In this document: in pieces, positions 20,308 through 29,822 of the stretch
How the letters are laid out: every line of letters starts with the position of its first letter
Numbering within the stretch: the first letter of the stretch is position 1
Assembly: GCA_029204045.2 (NCBI GenBank)
Contig: CM055063.1
Coordinates: 33,838,810-33,902,809 of the forward strand
Direction of reading: 5' to 3'
Length of the DNA: 64,000 nt
From: Tillandsia leiboldiana
Taxonomy: Eukaryota; Streptophyta; Magnoliopsida; Poales; Bromeliaceae
The notes under the pieces: model-generated
Database searches by the model: none
Seen by the model: only the letters and a program-made list of their open reading frames with translations
Told to the model about the DNA's origin: nothing
Program-made: the position numbers and the translations under genes

Positions 20308-20451
20308 CTAGTGGGCAGGTCTGAGGTAGAGGTTTACCCACTAGGGGGGCTACTTTTTTAGTAGTACTGACCCCCCACTGTTTTCCTTTTCTTGTCCCCT
20401 TTGTTTTGCAGAGTCATCTGCGGAGTTGCGGGACCTCTTCCCAGGATCGAG
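20308..20451 (+). other. Double stem-loop and predicted 40-base exon (G1 LTR)
   Basis: Stem A: CTAGTGGG (20308-20315) with CCCACTAG (20337-20344), perfect 8 bp. Stem B: CTACT (20350-20354) with AGTAG (20360-20364), wrapped by G and C runs. Then a pyrimidine tract ending TTGTTTTGCAG (20411), 40 bases, and GATCGAG|GTAAGA (donor at 20452). Confidence 0.55.
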
Positions 20452-20812
20452 GTAAGAGGATCGCTGACTAGATAGTTGCTACCCCGAGCTCGAGTTTAGT
20501 AGTTTTGTTGTATCCCCTGTACACTCAGACGGTTGTATTTTCTTTTTTTTTTGGGTCTGGCTGCGGCCAGCTGGTTGTATTATTTCGTGAGCTGGGAGAG
20601 ACACATGTATATTCATGAGAGATTATTGTACTTTTATTTCCAGCATTTGTCTGAGATGTACTAGTTTAGTTTAGCTCTGTTTTTGCTCCAGTATTATTTC
20701 TTTTATATCTGAGCAGGTTACCAGCGCTTCGTGTACACGGGGAATACCGTGTGCACGGCGAATTGTGGACAAGCCGGGTTCTGGTTTACACCCGGGGCGT
20801 GACAGATTAGTT

Positions 20813-20824
20813 TGGTATCGGAGC
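20813..20824 (+). other. Primer-binding site of G1 (initiator tRNA-Met)
   Basis: TGGTATCGGAGC, one mismatch from the TGGTATCAGAGC site of G2 and G3, eight bases after the LTR end. Confidence 0.8.
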
Positions 20825-21095
20825 TTAGGGATAGGTCAGTTGGGACTTAGAAAACCCTAGGCTTTTGGCAGACCCTAGGAAGGCAGGGCGTGAGTGACGC
20901 GTATATTTGCGAAAGTCGGCCATTTGTTATTAAACTCTTCCTGTGAGTGGAGAGGGACTGGCATAGCCTATTCTGGTGGACTGTTATGTTGGCTGCAGAC
21001 AACATAAGGTTACAGGAATAGGGGGATGTCCATGACTTTCGCTGGATTGGGTCGTGTGTGGTTTTGTTTACTGACCGTGGTTTCTTGGTGGCAGG

Positions 21096-22500
21096 ATGCC
21101 TCCTAGGCGGCAGATCCTACTCGGGGTACTCCTATACCCCCGGAGGAGCCGGAGCAGTCCGGGCCCTCTGAGATCAGTGAGCTGAGGGCCATGGTGGCCC
21201 AGTTGGCGGAGAGTCACCGCCGACAGGAGCAGAGGTTTGAGCAGTTGCTGGCTCATGTTGCGGCACCTCCCCCTACTACGTAGAGGCCCCTGTACCACCG
21301 GTTGTACCGCCGGCTATTCCACTAGTCCCTACGGCACCGTCGTCTAGCAGTGGGGCTCAGGGGGTGATCAGGCCATTGACCCCAGCGGAGGAGCAGGAGT
21401 TTGCTGACAAACTCGCACAGTTCTGTTAGCGAGGACCACCTAGGTTCTCGGGCGGAGAGCACTCACCCATCGGAGATAGGATCGTGGTTAGCATCAATGG
21501 AGAAGTTGTTCAGAGATTTTTTCATTGATCCGAGATTCAGAGTACACATGGCCGTACATTGTCTAGAGGGGGATGCAGATGCTCGGTGGCGTCGGGTTGA
21601 GCCCTTAGAGTTTCAGATCACCCGACAGCTACCCTGGTCGGAGTTCAGGAGGATGATCCTTGATACCTATTTCTCCACAAGCGTGAAGAAAAAGCTGGAA
21701 GACGATCTGAAGAATCTTCAGCAGGGTGATCGGACGTGTGGGACTACTTTCAGGAGTTCACGCAGTTGCTCAACTGCGTGCCCTATGTTGCCAGGGATGG
21801 GCCGCACCAGGTGGAGCTTTTTGAGACGGGTCTACGCCCAGAGATTTATACCTTAGTGCATGCCCAGAGGCTCCAGACTTTGTCGAGGGCGTGGATCACG
21901 CGCAGTGGGTGGAGAGGGGAGATAAGTGGTCGCTAGGCGCGGAGGCTTGGTCGCTCAGAGTTTTGAGAGGAAGCGGCCAGCGCCGGACGAGGGGGGACAG
22001 GCCAGTTCATGGAGGCCGCCCGACCGCCACCGCCTCAGTTTACGGGCCATGGGCGTTCGGAGCGGCGAGGGCTGGGGGATCCCAGAGGCCCCCGCAGCAT
22101 CAGTAGCCCCAGCGACAGCAGCAGCACTCGCAGCAGCAGAGGTCGCATTCGCGACAGCAGGGGTCACAGCGGCAGAGGCAGCAGCAGCAGCAGTCGACGC
22201 AGCCCCGGTCTACAGTTGGGTGTGTTTTCTGTAGGGGTCAGCACCCCCTGATACTTGTGAGATGAGGCACGGTCGTTGTTTCAGATGTGGGCAGTCAGGC
22301 CATCGGCGAGCTACTTGCCCTTTTTCGACATTGACGGCTCCTTCCTCAGCATCAGTCCCTTCGGTGCCCCAGCAGCGGCCTTATGCTCCAGCGAGCAGGG
22401 CTCCTTCTTCCCACCCTGCCGATTACCGACCACCAGCTCAGAGCGGACGGGTTTATGCCGCCCAGGTGGAGGACTCCTCGGCAGCCGACCACGTGGTGGC
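21096..22500 (+). pseudogene. gag: G1 gag remnant
   Basis: The ATG at 21096 follows a splice-acceptor-like TTCTTGGTGGCAG, with a CTGAC branch-like motif at 21071-21075. The N-terminus (MPPRR) shifts frame within 15 codons. In the next frame a coiled segment follows, then the capsid domain (EIGSWLASMEKLFRDFF near 21470, SEFRRMILDTYF near 21640), another shift near 21735 (FQEFTQLLNCVP), and a knuckle CFRCGQSGHRRATC at 22277-22318 with the CX2CX4HX4C spacing. At least three frame changes, so not functional. Confidence 0.8.
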
Positions 22501-25500
22501 AGGTATTATTTTACTCCTCGGCATTAGAGCTCGCACTTTATTTGATACGGTTCATCACATTCTTTTATCAGTAGAGCATTTGCATCATCGCATGGACTAG
22601 AGTTAGGTCGGTTGCCGCATGCATTAGAGGTACAGATTCCCGGTCATGTTTTGCATGTAGAGGAGTGTTGTTGGTCTTGCCCTTTGCAGCTTGAGTCTTG
22701 GATTTTGCCAGCGGACCTGATGGTCCTTAGTCAGCTGAGAGATTTTGACGTTGTACTGGGGATGGATTGGCTGGCTCGCTATTTCGCGACGATTGATTGC
22801 GCCGCGAGGACTGTTACTTTTAGCGAGCCAGGCCAGGAGGTGTTCGTTTACAGGGGGTGCCAGAGTGTTTCTTTGCCTCTGTGGTTTCGACTTCTCGAGC
22901 GAGGCAGATGATGCGCAGTGGATGCGTGGCCTTTTTGGCGTCTGTGGTTAAGGAGCCTACGGCGGCATCGGGACTCACGGATATTCCTATTGTCCACGAG
23001 TTCCCGGATGTGTTTCCTCCCGAGCTGATTCATATGCCGCCGGATAGGGAGGTTGAGTTTTGATTGACGTAGTTCCAGGAACTGCGCCAATCTCTAAGGC
23101 TCCTTACCGAATGGCACCGGCTGAGCTGCGAGAGCTAAAGGCGCAACTCCAGGATTTAATGGACAAAGGTTTTGTCAGACCTAGTGTATCGCCGTGGGGA
23201 GCGCGGTGCTATTGTGAAGAAGAAGGATGGATCACTTCGATTATGTGTGATTATCGGGAGTTGAATAAAGTGACCATCAAGAACAAGTACCCTTTGCCGC
23301 GCATTGATGACCTATTTGATTAGCTGCAAGGGTCTTGTATCTTCTCCAAGATCGATTTACAGTCTGGTTACCACCAATTGAAGGTGAAGGCCGAGGACAT
23401 CCCAAAGACGGCATTCAGGTCGTGGTACGGGCATTATGAGTTCACCGTCATGCCTTTGGATTGACAAATGCCCCTGCTGCTTTTATGGATTTAATGAACA
23501 GGATTTTTCGACCATACCTGGATCGGTTCGTCGTTGTTTTCATCGATGACATCCTAGTTTATTCCCGAAGCGATGTGGAGCACGAGGAGCACTTGAGGAT
23601 TGTGCTACAGCTTCTGAGAGAGAAGAAGTTGTAGCCAAGTTATCTAAGTGTGATTTCTGGCTTCGGGAGGTTGTCTTTTTGGGCCACGTGATTTTAGCCG
23701 CTGGAGTGGCAGTAGACCCGGCGAAGATCGAGGCAGTCCGGGATTGGCCCCGACCGACGACGGTATCAGAGGTCCGCAGTTTCATGGGCTTAGCGGGATA
23801 TTACCGTCGGTTTGTGGAAGGTTTTGCGAAACTTTCCACACCCCTCACTCGTTTGACACGGAAAGGGATTAAGTTTACTTGGAGTGAGGATTGCCAGAGG
23901 AGCTTTGAGGAATTAAAGAACAGGTTGATGTCGGCTCCTATCCTTTCCCTCCCTGTTATGGGGAAAGGATATGTGATTTACAGCGATGCATCGCACAGTG
24001 GACTTGGTGCGTGCTGATGCAGGAGGGGAGGGTAATTGCTTATGCCTCTCGGCAATTGAAGGATTATGAAAAGAATTACCCTACACATGATTTGGAGCTA
24101 GCTGCAGTGATTTTGCACTAAAGTTATGGCGCCACTACCTGTATGGGGAGCACTGTGAGATTTACACCGACCACAAGAGCTTGAAATACCTGTTCACACA
24201 GAATGAGCTCAATTTGAGGCAGCGCAGATGGTTGGAATTATTAAAGGACTACGATGTAGACATATTATACCACCCTGGCAAGGCCAACGTGGTTGCGATG
24301 CCCTGAGCAGGAGAGCAGTACAGAGTCTATCTTTGATGATCACCAATCAGGCGCCTTTACTTGAGCAGATGAGGAGGTTGGAGCTCGAGGTTGTGTCCCC
24401 TGGGGTCTCTGCTCGACTTATGTCTCTAGTCGTGCAGCCCACTCTGTTGGACAGGATTCGGGAGAGACAGAGTGAGGACCCCCACCTGATGAGGATTCGA
24501 GAGCAGATGCAGACTGGTTTGATAGGGGACTTTTCAGTTGATGCTTCGGGAGTACTGCGGTACAAGGACCGAGCTTGTGTGCCTATGGATGCAGAGATCA
24601 GAGAGCAGATCTTGAGGGAGGCCCACTATACACCTTATACCATCCATCCTGGTGGGACTAAGATGTATAGGACCTTAAGGCACAGTTTTGGTGGAATGGG
24701 ATGAAGAGAGACATTGGGAGATTTGTAGCACACTGTCTAACTTGTCAGCAAGTAAAGGCTGAACATCGTGTACCTGCTGGCAAGTTGCAGAGTCTCCCCA
24801 TCCCCGAATGGAAATGGGAACATGTTACGATGGATTTTGTTACAGGTTTGCCGAGAGCACAGACGGGGGCAGATGGTATCTGGGTAGTCGTGGATAGACT
24901 TACCAAATCCGCTCACTTTTTACCGGTTCAGATGACTTGGCCGATGGAGCGACTAGCACAGGTGTACTTGGCAGAGGTAGTTAGATTGCACGGGGTACCC
25001 GTTTCCATCGTATCAGATAGAGACCCGAGGTTTGTCTCGCATTTCTGGAGGAGTTTACAGACAGCCTGGGGACGCAGCTCCGCTTTAGTACAGCATTCCA
25101 CCCACAGACTGATGGCAGTCAGAGCGCACTATTCAGACCCTCGAGGATATGTTGAGAGCATGCGTTCTGGACTTTGGAGGAGGATGGTACCGACACTTGG
25201 ATTAGTTGAGTTTGCGTACAACAACAGCTATCAAGCGAGCATCCAGATGGCTCCGTTTGAAGCGTTGTATGGACGCAAGTGTCGGTCACCCTTTATTGGA
25301 GTGACGTGGGTGAGAAGAAGATTTTAGGTCCTCATCTGCTAGAGCAGAGGAAAAGGTCAGATGGTACGACGACATCTGGAGACTGCCCAGAGTCGACAGA
25401 GGAGTTATGCTGATACTCGACGGCGAGACATGGAGTTTCAGGTGGGTGACCAGGTTTTTCTGAAAGTCTCGCCTTCGAAGGGGGTTCGGAGATTTGGTAT

Positions 25501-25740
25501 TCGTGGGAACTGAGCCCTCGTGTTATTGGACCTTTCGAGGTGTTGGAGCGCTTAGGGCCAGTTGCCTACAGGCTTGCGCTTCCTCCCAGGCTTTCAGGTG
25601 TTCACAATGTTTTTCATGTATCGACTCTGAGGAGGTATGTTCATGACCCGTCCCACATCATCGATTTCACCCCATTGGAGGTTGCTGAGAATCTGAGCTA
25701 TGTTGAGCGGCCGTTGAGGATCTTGGACCATGAGGTTAGG
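22501..25740 (+). pseudogene. pol: G1 pol remnant: protease, RT, RNase H, integrase
   Basis: Order as in Ty3/gypsy. Protease: FDT at about 22540 followed by a base loss that removes the Gly; the DFDVVLGMDWL end is at 22742. RT: YRMAPAELRELKAQ (23100), DYRELNKVTIKNKYP (23245), FIDDILVYS (23539). RNase H: YSDASHSGLG (23978), KLWRHYLYG (24123). Integrase: zinc part CLTCQQVKAEH (24737), MDFVTG (24832), SDRDPRF (25013), with the last catalytic Glu in a shifted frame near 25115. C-terminal VFHVSTLRRYV (25607). The chromodomain is cut off by the G2 insertion at 25741. More than six indels. Confidence 0.88.
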
Positions 25741-26509
25741 TGTAGTGTACCGGTTTTTGGGTTGAGCTTTCTGACTCCACCAACGAGCTTTCTGACTGAG
25801 GAAAGGCGTGAGCGCGTGTATTTTCGATTTACAGCGGTGTTCGGGTGGTTCCGGGCGGCGGCGGAGGTGCCGGGGTCGAAAATGCTGCTGTGAGGGTGAG
25901 GCCTGGCAGTGAAGTGGGTGGAGCTAATAAGGGGATTGGAAGGTAGAAATTAATTAACTCCTTTAATTAATTTCTTCTTACACCTTAATTAGCTTTGGTG
26001 CTTGTATTTAATTAGCAGCCACCACCCCTTTGCCACCTCACTTTTCTTTTTCCATAAAGCAAGGCAGCAGCTTCAGCTTTGGGGTTTGGTCTGAAGCAGA
26101 GGAAAAAGGAAGGAAGGAAGAAGGGAAGAGAAGGAGAGGTGTTCTTGTGCCGTTTTCGTCGCCGCAAGGGCGTGGAGCCGAGCGTGGGCGCGGCGAGCCT
26201 CGTGGAGGTGTGTTTTAATTATTTAATCATTTTATTTTTTGAATCGTGGGTTTTGGGCTCTCTCCTTGTCTTTTCTTTTCTTTTTTTTGCTGCTGGCGGC
26301 GTGGGACTTGTTGTCCGGTTCGTGGCAGCGAGAGGCGTGGGAGGCGGGACGCTGCGTGGTCGGGTTGGGGCGATGTTCGCAGCTGCCGCCGCTGCGCGGG
26401 CGCGCATGAGCGCCGCGCGCAGCTGGCGCCCTGCTGCTGTTATTTTGCAGCAGAGCGCCAGGCCACCTGCAGCCTCGCCCTGGGTGCCCGCTAGGGCAGG
26501 CGCGCGCAG

Positions 26510-26960
26510 CGGGCTGCGCGCAGGCGCGCAGCGCGCGGGCCGCGCGCGGCACTGCGGTGCGCGCGCAGTGCCGCGGGCACTGCGCGGGCCGCGCGCAGTG
26601 CCGCGGGCCCCGCACGGGGGACGCGCGCGGCACTGCGGTGCGGGCGCAGTGCCGCGGGCACTGCGCGGCTGTGGGCGGCGCGGTGCCGCGCGGGCCCGCT
26701 GCGGGAGGCGGGCGGCCAAGGGCCGCGCGGGCTTGCAGGCCGCGCGCTTGGCGCGCGGGCTGCAAGGCCCCGCGCGGGCGGCCATGGGCCACGCGGGTGG
26801 CCTGTGCCGCGCGGGCTTGCAGGCCGCGCGGCCCTGCAAGGCGCCGCGCGGGCGGCTTTGTGCCGCGGCGGGCTTGCAGGCCGCGCGCTAGGCGCGCGGG
26901 CTGCAAGGCGCGCCGAGGGCGGCCTTTGTGCCGTGCGGCCGCGAGCGGCGCTGTTGCGCG
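26510..26960 (+). repeat. GC-rich repeats in the G2 LTR
   Basis: Repeats of GCGCGGCACTGCG, CAGTGCCGCGGGCACTGCG and GGCTTGCAGGCCGCGCG types, many self-complementary. Open frames on both strands (up to about 350 codons) arise from this and are not genes. Confidence 0.85.
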
Positions 26961-27411
26961 CGGGCTGCGGCCCGGCAACGCGCGCGGCGTGGATGCGATG
27001 TGTTTTTCCGCGCCACACGCGGCGTTCTCGTCGCCGGATGAGGTTTTTGTCGCCTTGTGGGCGTAGTCTTCGACCGCGGCTTTTCTGATCCCTGTTTCCA
27101 CCTTTTTCGCAGTGTGCCTCCGTGTCAGCTTGGCTACGTGATTGGTGGTGAGCGCTGTGCCGCGAGGAGTTGTGAGATCGCGCCAAGACCTTCGTTGGGC
27201 GCGCGGCTTTGCGGGTTCTTCACAGGTGGGTTGGTTTCTCCCGAAAGGATACGGGATGCCCATTTCTTTCCAAGCGCAAAGGTATGGTGACCTGGTGCTA
27301 TCAGGCAAGTGCGGGCGGCCGCGCAGATCGCGGGTTATGGTTCCGACTGGGACACGTGTTATGCTAAATGGTGTTCGCTCTGGATTTCACAGCTGCATTC
27401 GAAGCCCCTGG

Positions 27412-27635
27412 CCGTGTTACCGGGAGGGCGTCTACCCTGGCCGAGTTACCAGGAAGGTATTTTCCCCGGCGAGTTACCGGGAGGGCAATTTCCTGCCGAG
27501 TCACCAGGAGGTAACTTCCCACCGTTCCGCTTTACCGAGTTACGGGAGGACTTTATCCCTGGCTGAGTTACCAGGAGAGCACTTCCCTGGCCGAGACACC
27601 AGTGGAAGTTCGCCCCTGGCCGAGTTACCGGGTGG
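27412..27635 (+). repeat. Tandem array of foldable units in the G2 LTR
   Basis: About seven units of 30-38 bases. The core is a stem CCTGG/CCAGG around CCGAGTTA. In one unit both arms change together to CCCGG/CCGGG (around CGAGTTA), so pairing is kept. Confidence 0.65.
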
Positions 27636-27792
27636 CTGCGGGGGAATGACATGTGCGGGTGGTCATTTCATATTATGCTAGATGTCATTTAGTACAGCAT
27701 TGCATGAGGAATATAGTGATAGATTTACTTACAGCTTTCATTTCAGTATTATCTATCTATCTATCTATCTGTTTTTGCCTCCAGTGGACTTG

Positions 27793-27925
27793 GTGGGCTA
27801 CCGAGGATAGGACATCGGTACCCACTGAGATCTGACTTTTCAGTTGATCTCACACCCGCCGTGTGTGACAGGTGTTTCTGAGGCGGCCGTTCCAGGGCCG
27901 GCACGTGCGGAGTCTTCAGACCGCG
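27793..27925 (+). other. Double stem-loop and predicted 54-base exon (G2 LTR)
   Basis: Stem A: GTGGG (27793-27797) with CCCAC (27821-27825), extended inside by TACCGA/TCGGTA. Stem B: GAGATC (27827-27832) with GATCTC (27846-27851). An acceptor-like GTGTGTGACAG ends at 27871. The donor place reads GACCGCG|GCAAGG, with GC instead of the GT found in G3 (GATCGCG|GTAAGG). Confidence 0.5.
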
Positions 27926-28250
27926 GCAAGGGCTTGGCCGACTAGTGCCTCCTGGGTCTGTAGAGTCACAGGTAGATCTACTCGGGTATTTTGGTTTCCC
28001 ACTTTTGTATTTGATAGTGTGTGTGTACCCATTTCGGAGGTAGTGGATGTTGTACCTGGATTATGTACTTAGTGACTCTTGTATGCAGTTTACTTTCTTC
28101 AGTGTTGCATCTCTTGTGCTCTGATACTTGTATGGCTAGATCCCTTTTTACAGGTTAGACGCTTCGTCTGTGCAGCAGTTTCCGCACAGACGGCGGGTCT
28201 GTTGGCGAGCCCGGGCGCAGGCTCGACCACCCGGGGCGTGACAGATTAGG

Positions 28251-28262
28251 TGGTATCAGAGC
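28251..28262 (+). other. Primer-binding site of G2 (initiator tRNA-Met)
   Basis: TGGTATCAGAGC, seven bases inside the LTR end. Confidence 0.85.
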
Positions 28263-28543
28263 CTAGGTGTTTAGGTCTTTGGGGACTTAGGGACCCTAGG
28301 CTTTTGATTGGACAGTTGAGTGACTGTCGAGGAGAGTGTGGTAGCGAGAGTTTTGGTTGTGTTGTGACTCCCCCGGGATTTCGGGCGAGTGACTTTACAT
28401 GTTAGCCCTCTAAAGTAGTTCTGTTGGCTGCAGACACAACACAACACTTTAGAGTTGGAAAACATGTTTTAGACTTTCGCTGGCTTTGGGTTGTGAGGTT
28501 TTTGTTCTCTGACACCCTATTTTCCCTGTTACAGTTGCCTGAG

Positions 28544-29822
28544 ATGCCTCCTAGACGTCGTGCGACGACGAGGGCGCACTCCGCGTCGGAGGACAGGCCC
28601 GAGCAGGAGGAGGCTGCACAGGGTGAGGTTCATGAGCTGCGGGCCCAAGTGGCCCAGATGTCTGAGGCGTTGCGGCGCCAGGAGGAGGCTGCCAAACGCC
28701 AGGAGGAAAATTTGGAGCGGATGATGAGGTTACTTGAGCAGAGGACATCTGCGGCACCGCCAGCGGCGACTTCGTCGACCTCATCTCAGATCGCCCCGTT
28801 GACAGAGTCGGAGCAGAGGGAGCTCACGGATCGTTTAGCTTATGTCAGCCAGTTCGTCCTCCGCGTTCGCCGGGCAGAGTTCTGAGCCACGGGAAGTAGA
28901 AAACTGGATTTCAGCAATAGAGAAGTTATTCGAGAACCTGTTTATTAAGGAAAAGCATCAAGTGTATTTTGCTACACACTTCCTGGAGGGTGGCGCAGAG
29001 ACTTGGTGGCGCCGTGTCCGCCCCGGGAACACCAGGAGCTCAGGTGGTGTCTTGGCAGGAGTTCCGCGCTTTGCTACTCGGGGCCTATTCCCCGACAGCG
29101 CAAAGCAGAAGCTTGAGGGGGATCTCCGTCGACTGCAGCAGGGTAGCCGACCCCTTCCGGACTACATTCGAGAGTCCAGCGCCTATGAGCAGCGTGCCGC
29201 ATGTTGCCCCTGATGAGCCCAGAGAGTGGACCTGTTCGAGCGAGGGTTGCACCCGGATATTTATCACCTGGGTCATTCACACCGATCGTTGACTCTGGAC
29301 GCAGCCATGGAGCGTGCACGGTGGGTCTCTCGAGGGCGGGTGATCATGGCAGAGAGGGGCGGGGCGCCGTGGACTAGTTCCGGGGAGAAGAAGCGCCCCG
29401 CACCGCAGGATTCGGACAGACGAGCGACCGCGGCCCCCGAGGCCGCCTCAGGATCCCGCCTCGAGGCCGCGGGACCCAGAGGAGACAGAGATCGGGGGGC
29501 TCCCGGCCCCCTAGGCAGCAGCAGCAGCAGCAGAGCCGCATGACAGTTGTGTGATTTGCGGCGGACCCCACGCCCCCCAGCAGGTGTGATTAGCGGCAGG
29601 GCCGATGTTACCGGTGTGGGCAGGCAGGGCAAAGATCGTGGTCTTGTCCTAGAGCGGGGTCATCGGCAGCTCGGCAGCTTCGGTTCCTCCTCCACCGCCC
29701 TTTCTGACGGGCGGATCCCGACAGGTTTTGGCCAGGGGGATAGGGCCGCTTCGTCGCGGCAGCGGACAGACGACCACCCCGAGCGGCAGGTGGTACTCCG
29801 CACAGGTCGATGATGAGGAGGC
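28544..29822 (+). pseudogene. gag: G2 gag remnant
   Basis: ATG at 28544 (MPPRRRATT) follows an acceptor-like TTTTCCCTGTTACAG (ends 28534) and a CTGAC branch-like motif (28509-28513). A coiled segment rich in Gln and Glu (residues 25-70) is followed by the capsid domain start; frame changes near 28860, 29010 and 29220 break it. The knuckle at 29606-29650 reads CYRCGQAGQRSWSC: the metal-binding His is replaced by Gln, so this finger should not bind zinc normally. Confidence 0.75.

Larger units (their letters stand above)
17763..20804 (+). repeat. 5' LTR of G1, 5' truncated
   Basis: Ends CCCGGGGCGTGACA at 20804. By alignment with the solo LTR about 410 bases of its start are missing. Contents: GC-rich upstream part (17900-18420), TATA box (18460-18467), candidate splice donors (18954, 19144, 19304), a tandem array (19935-20100), a double stem-loop (20308-20364) and a predicted small exon (20412-20451). 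Confidence 0.8.
17763..25740 (+). mobile_element. G1: decayed Ty3/gypsy (Tekay/Del-like) element
   Basis: A 5' LTR lacking its first few hundred bases (17763-20804), primer site (20813-20824), gag (from 21096) and pol through the integrase C-terminus (25740). There is no 3' LTR: the G2 LTR starts at 25741 inside the last pol codons, so G2 inserted into G1. Coding regions carry many single-base indels. Confidence 0.85.
25741..28243 (+). repeat. 5' LTR of G2
   Basis: 2503 bp, TG...GCGTGACA. Contains CATAAAGCA as a weak TATA candidate (26053), a GAG|GTGTGT donor candidate (26208), GC-rich repeats (26510-26960), an array of foldable units (27412-27635), a TATC microsatellite (27749-27770) and the double stem-loop (27793-27851). 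Confidence 0.8.

Noticed and set aside
26079..27308. Frames of 270 codons (plus) and 358 codons (minus) in the G2 LTR
   Set aside because: Both are produced by GC-rich, stop-poor repeats and overlap each other; there is no start context or homology.
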